A stretch of 10,070 nt of DNA, taken from positions 1 through 10,070 of the forward strand of contig JBBQLD010000139.1 in assembly GCA_038327555.1 (NCBI GenBank), read 5' to 3'. The position numbers were made by a program, and so were the translations under genes. Of the stretch, positions 7,544 through 10,070 are shown piece after piece (position 1 is the stretch's first letter; every line of letters starts with the position of its first letter). This DNA comes from M3007 sp038327555. Lineage in GTDB: Bacteria > Bacteroidota > Bacteroidia > Chitinophagales > Saprospiraceae. A model generated the notes under the pieces. That model was not told the DNA's origin, did not search any database, and saw only the letters and a list, made by a program, of their open reading frames with translations.

Positions 7544-7588
7544 GGCAGCGTGGGGTAGGGGAGCAACAGCCCTCTTTTCCACGCTGCC
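7544..7588 (+). terminator. Strong hairpin between the lipoprotein gene and ribH
   Basis: GGCAGCGTGG (7544-7553) pairs perfectly with CCACGCTGCC (7579-7588). The stem continues inward through two G-T pairs, one T-T mismatch and about five more pairs (7557-7561 with 7571-7575) to a 9-base loop. It starts 43 bases after the lipoprotein stop and ends 25 bases before the ribH ATG. The following AAATCTTGTTTT is only partly T-rich, so this is an imperfect intrinsic terminator; it may instead be a leader structure of ribH. It does not show the conserved core of the FMN riboswitch. Confidence 0.6.
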
Positions 7589-7613
7589 AAATCTTGTTTT
7601 AAACCAATAAATC

Positions 7614-8135
7614 ATGGCTTCAGCACTAAAAAACCTTTCCAAGTACACGGATACAGACGTACCAAACGCAACGGAAATGACCTTCGGCATTGTCGTAGCC
7701 GAATGGAACGCAAACATAACACATGCCCTTTATGAGGGGTGTTTTGATACGCTAGTAAAGCATGGAGCTAAGGCTGAAAATATTTATACCGTACAAGTGC
7801 CTGGTTCGTTTGAACTGACGGTTGGTGCTCGTATCTTAAATAGTCAACAGAGTGTAGATGCTGTGATCTGCCTGGGCTGTGTAATCAAGGGAGAAACCAG
7901 CCACGATGATTATATCAACCAGGCGGTTGCCATAGGACTGACGAATTTAGGACTCACTACAGGCAAGCCACATATTTTCGGATTGGTCACGACGAACACC
8001 GAGCAGCAAGCAATAGACCGGGCTGGTGGCGTACATGGCAATAAAGGTGTAGAAGCAGCGGTAACAGCCATCAGAATGGTTTCTTTGAAAAAATCACCAA
8101 TTCAAGGCAAGGTCAAACGCCCAATAGGGTTTTGA
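7614..8135 (+). CDS. ribH: 6,7-dimethyl-8-ribityllumazine synthase
   Basis: Lumazine synthase condenses 5-amino-6-ribitylamino-uracil with 3,4-dihydroxy-2-butanone-4-phosphate, the penultimate step of riboflavin synthesis, as a cytosolic pentamer or 60-mer. The sites are visible: Trp31-Asn32 in VVAEWNANIT (the aromatic position that stacks on the pyrimidine), VPGSFELT (62-69), CVIKGETSHDDYI (89-101, with the catalytic His97 in the GETxH motif) and AIDRAGGVHGNKG (133-145). The 173 residues are a little over the usual 150-165 because of an N-terminal extension of about 20 and a basic tail after residue 158. ATG 7614 is the natural start. No other riboflavin gene is nearby, as is common when ribH stands alone in Bacteroidota. 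A hairpin lies directly upstream. Confidence 0.97.
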   Translation: MASALKNLSKYTDTDVPNATEMTFGIVVAEWNANITHALYEGCFDTLVKHGAKAENIYTVQVPGSFELTVGARILNSQQSVDAVICLGCVIKGETSHDDYINQAVAIGLTNLGLTTGKPHIFGLVTTNTEQQAIDRAGGVHGNKGVEAAVTAIRMVSLKKSPIQGKVKRPIGF

Positions 8136-8239
8136 TTTTCGCCTGATTTTATTTCTATAATTTATATTATGTTAAATAGACCGGCCAAATAGAACCTCCT
8201 AACCATAAAATCTCCTGCGCTGGCTTACATTAAAGCTAC

Positions 8240-8247
8240 TACATTTG
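8240..8247 (+). promoter_or_regulatory. Candidate Bacteroidetes -7 box for speA
   Basis: TACATTTG matches TAnnTTTG, 45 bases before the ATG at 8293. It overlaps the TTG codon at 8245 that could otherwise extend the reading frame by 16 residues, which supports 8293 as the start. No convincing -33 TTG is seen. Confidence 0.45.
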
Positions 8248-8292
8248 CGCACAATTATTCACAATCCAATTTTAGAAACTGCCTGTTTTTCA

Positions 8293-9693
8293 ATGAAAAA
8301 CACTTACCACGACCTAGTAGCACAGACATTTGATTTTCCACAAGACGGTTTTAGCTTAAAAAATAACCGCTTGTTGTTCAATGAGATAGATGTTTACGAA
8401 CTGATCAAAAAATACGGCACACCGCTCAAGCTCACCTTCTTGCCTAAAATTGGGGAGAAAATCCAAACCGCAAGAAAGCTCTTCAGAGATGCGATTCAGC
8501 GACATAATTATAATGGTAAGTACATCTATTGTTACTGTACCAAAAGCTCGCACTTTTCCTTTATTCTAAATGAAGTACTTGAAAATGGTACCCAATTAGA
8601 AACCTCCTCGGCTTTTGATATTGACTTGATCTGGAGGCTTTACAAACAAGGGAAAATTAATAAAGGCACAACCATTGTCAACAATGGCTACAAGCCCTTA
8701 CAGTATGCCGAACGTATTACCGGGCTGATTAAAGAAGGCTTTACGAATGTTTTGCCCGTAATTGACAACGCCGAGGAGTTGGAAATGTATACTTCATTGC
8801 TCCCGGAAGGCACCCATAGCATTGGTCTGCGTATGGCCACGGAAGAGGAGCCAAATTTTGAGTTTTACACCTCCAGACTAGGAATTCGACAAAGTGAGAT
8901 CATATCCTTTTATAATGAAAAAGTGGCCACAAACCCTAAGTTTGAGCTTAAAATGCTGCACTTTTTTGTGGATATTGGCATAAAAGACAGTTTATACTAC
9001 TGGAGTGAGTTGAAAAAAGGCATCAAAACCTACTGTCAACTTCGCAAGATCTGCCCTACCCTATCCTGCTTCAATATTGGCGGCGGAATGCCCATTCGAA
9101 ATTCCCTGGGATTTGAGTACGATTATCCTTACATGGTGAGCGAAATTGTGCGAATGATCAAAGAAGCCTGCGACAGCGAAGGGGTTCCAGAACCTGATAT
9201 TTATTCAGAATTTGGCAAATACACCGTTGGTGAGAGTGGCGCAACCATTTTTTCGGTGATTGGCAAAAAACAACAGAACGATTCAGAGGAGTGGTACATG
9301 TTAGATAACTCGCTAATCAACACATTGCCAGATAGTTGGGGGATTAAAGAGCGGTTTATTTTGCTGCCGGTCAACCATTGGGAGAAGGAATATCAGCGGG
9401 TTAATATTGGGGGGATTAGCTGTGATAACGCCGACTATTATAACTCTGAGGCACATATCAATCAGGTTTACCTACCCTCTTACGATGTGGGAAAGGATGA
9501 GCCCTTGTATCTTGGATTCTTCCACACTGGCGCCTACCAAGAGGCCTTGAGCGGATACGGAGGGCTAAAGCACTGCCTTATCCCAGCGCCCAAACATATT
9601 TTGATAGACAAAAATTATTACGGCGAATTTGTCGATTGGGAAATATTTAAAGAACAGGATGCAGATTCTATGCTGAAGATATTGGGGTATTAG
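8293..9693 (+). CDS. speA: Biosynthetic arginine decarboxylase, short Bacteroidetes type
   Basis: A PLP-dependent fold III decarboxylase, expected to convert arginine to agmatine for polyamine synthesis. Features: GKYIYCYCTKSSHFSFILNE (75-94), with Lys84 the probable PLP lysine; QLETSSAFDIDL (101-112); RLGIRQSEI (195-203); FNIGGGMPIRNSLGFEYDYP (260-279), the glycine loop that holds the PLP phosphate; SCDNADYYNSE (376-386), with the Cys377-Asp378 pair of the partner active site; and FFHTGAYQEALSGYGG (409-424). At 466 residues it is much shorter than E. coli SpeA (about 630-660), as in flavobacterial relatives annotated this way. The substrate is inferred from those annotations; related fold III enzymes act on ornithine, diaminopimelate or carboxynorspermidine. 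ATG 8293 (MKNTYHD) matches the family start. No agmatinase gene is in the window. Confidence 0.88.
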   Translation: MKNTYHDLVAQTFDFPQDGFSLKNNRLLFNEIDVYELIKKYGTPLKLTFLPKIGEKIQTARKLFRDAIQRHNYNGKYIYCYCTKSSHFSFILNEVLENGTQLETSSAFDIDLIWRLYKQGKINKGTTIVNNGYKPLQYAERITGLIKEGFTNVLPVIDNAEELEMYTSLLPEGTHSIGLRMATEEEPNFEFYTSRLGIRQSEIISFYNEKVATNPKFELKMLHFFVDIGIKDSLYYWSELKKGIKTYCQLRKICPTLSCFNIGGGMPIRNSLGFEYDYPYMVSEIVRMIKEACDSEGVPEPDIYSEFGKYTVGESGATIFSVIGKKQQNDSEEWYMLDNSLINTLPDSWGIKERFILLPVNHWEKEYQRVNIGGISCDNADYYNSEAHINQVYLPSYDVGKDEPLYLGFFHTGAYQEALSGYGGLKHCLIPAPKHILIDKNYYGEFVDWEIFKEQDADSMLKILGY

Positions 9694-9697
9694 TCAG

Positions 9698-9925
9698 CTA
9701 CGGGTTCTCGGTATCCATCGCATTTTTGTGTTCGAAAGAGAAATCTTCTTCCGTGTCTAGCAGCATAAACAGGCGGTTGGCTACCCGATAGATGTCTAAG
9801 TTAACTATCCCTGAATCTTTGATGCTTTTTATGATTTCAGGCCAGACATTTCGATGGTATTGCTCGTACTCGGCTATGAGGGAGGCATCATCTATTAAAT
9901 CTAGTGCAAGGCAATATCGTTTCAT
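9698..9925 (-). pseudogene. rhaM: Truncated L-rhamnose mutarotase (RhaM/DUF718 family)
   Basis: The 75 residues beginning MKRYCLALDLIDD and continuing EYEQYHRNVWPEI (20-32), SGIVNLDIYRVANRLFMLLD (38-57) and EEDFSFEHKNAM (59-70) match the N-terminal two thirds of the mutarotase family, which interconverts alpha and beta anomers of L-rhamnose or related deoxysugars. Full-length members have about 104-110 residues. Here a TAG stops the frame straight after DTENP, so the C-terminal third is missing, including the tryptophan-containing segment (WWKYM in E. coli) that contributes to the active site. Tyr and His of the N-terminal half (Tyr23, His24) are present. The two other frames downstream do not encode the missing part, so a simple frameshift does not explain it. 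The gene follows the GHMP kinase by 21 bases and its stop is 4 bases from the speA stop. Probably inactive. Confidence 0.75.
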
Positions 9926-9946
9926 TCTCAAGGTATTATGAGCCCT

Positions 9947-10070
9947 TCATATCCCTTTTCGCCTCCGTATCTTGATTTGAATGGCATTTTTAACAGGGCG
10001 CTCACTCACGAGAATCAAATATCCTCCGCCTCCTGCACCGCTCAACTTCCAACCCAATGCGTTGAACCGG
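9947..10070 (-). CDS. GHMP-family sugar kinase, C-terminal end only
   Basis: The minus strand is open from the right edge to a TGA at 9947-9949, giving about 40 residues. It contains RFNALGWKLSGAGGGGYLIL, which is the third conserved motif of GHMP kinases (KLSGAGGGG), followed by VSERPVKNAIQIKIRRRKGI at the C-terminus. The motif helps to form the active site and nucleotide pocket. Sugar kinases acting on fucose, galactose or heptose phosphates share it, so the substrate cannot be told from this end. A mutarotase gene 21 bases downstream on the same strand suggests a deoxysugar or sugar-activation operon. Confidence 0.85.
   Translation of the reverse strand, partial: RFNALGWKLSGAGGGGYLILVSERPVKNAIQIKIRRRKGI

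Noticed and set aside
7501..7613. FMN riboswitch upstream of ribH
   Set aside because: Only one hairpin is visible; the multi-helix RFN core with its conserved bases is absent and the interval is too short.
8136..8292. Small RNA or extra gene between ribH and speA
   Set aside because: The interval is AT-rich with no open frame of note or stable stem; only a candidate promoter box is supported.

Overview
The window looks like chromosomal DNA of a Bacteroidota bacterium, possibly of the Saprospiria; the class-level guess is inference from remembered similarity only. The signs are a short Bacteroidetes-type SpeA decarboxylase, a lipoprotein with a lipobox, a KDO (lipopolysaccharide) gene, weak Shine-Dalgarno signals, and Bacteroidetes-type -7 boxes (TAnnTTTG) in front of several genes. 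It reads mostly as ordinary core metabolism and cell-envelope biology. I see no phage, CRISPR, tRNA, rRNA or complete insertion sequence.

Layout. Positions 1-714 (minus) hold the N-terminal 238 residues of a TraB/GumN family protein that runs off the left edge and starts at GTG. A 38-bp perfect inverted repeat (751-788 and 836-873) lies between it and a 520-residue membrane protein of unknown function with a SPOR-like C-terminus (895-2457, minus). Just upstream on the same strand is fabH (2495-3466). Divergent from fabH is anmK (3646-4854, plus), which converges on kdsB (4940-5677, minus). A plus-strand series follows: a secreted two-LysM/RlpA-like protein (5791-6636), an unknown lipoprotein (6677-7501), a strong hairpin (7544-7588), ribH (7614-8135) and a speA-type decarboxylase (8293-9693). 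At the right edge, on the minus strand, are a truncated L-rhamnose mutarotase gene (9698-9925) and the C-terminal end of a GHMP-family sugar kinase (9947-10070).

How the genes fit together. Several serve the envelope: FabH starts fatty-acid chains, AnmK recycles anhydro-MurNAc from peptidoglycan, KdsB activates KDO for lipopolysaccharide, and the LysM/RlpA-like protein probably binds peptidoglycan. RibH (riboflavin) and SpeA (polyamines) are housekeeping metabolism. The kinase and mutarotase pair suggests a deoxysugar or sugar-activation operon whose second gene has lost its 3' end next to speA.

The points most worth a second look are the long inverted repeat, the truncated mutarotase lacking its active-site tryptophan region, the hairpin before ribH, the unusual SPOR-like membrane protein, and the RlpA-like domain without the usual catalytic aspartate motif. 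I found no convincing new multi-gene system.
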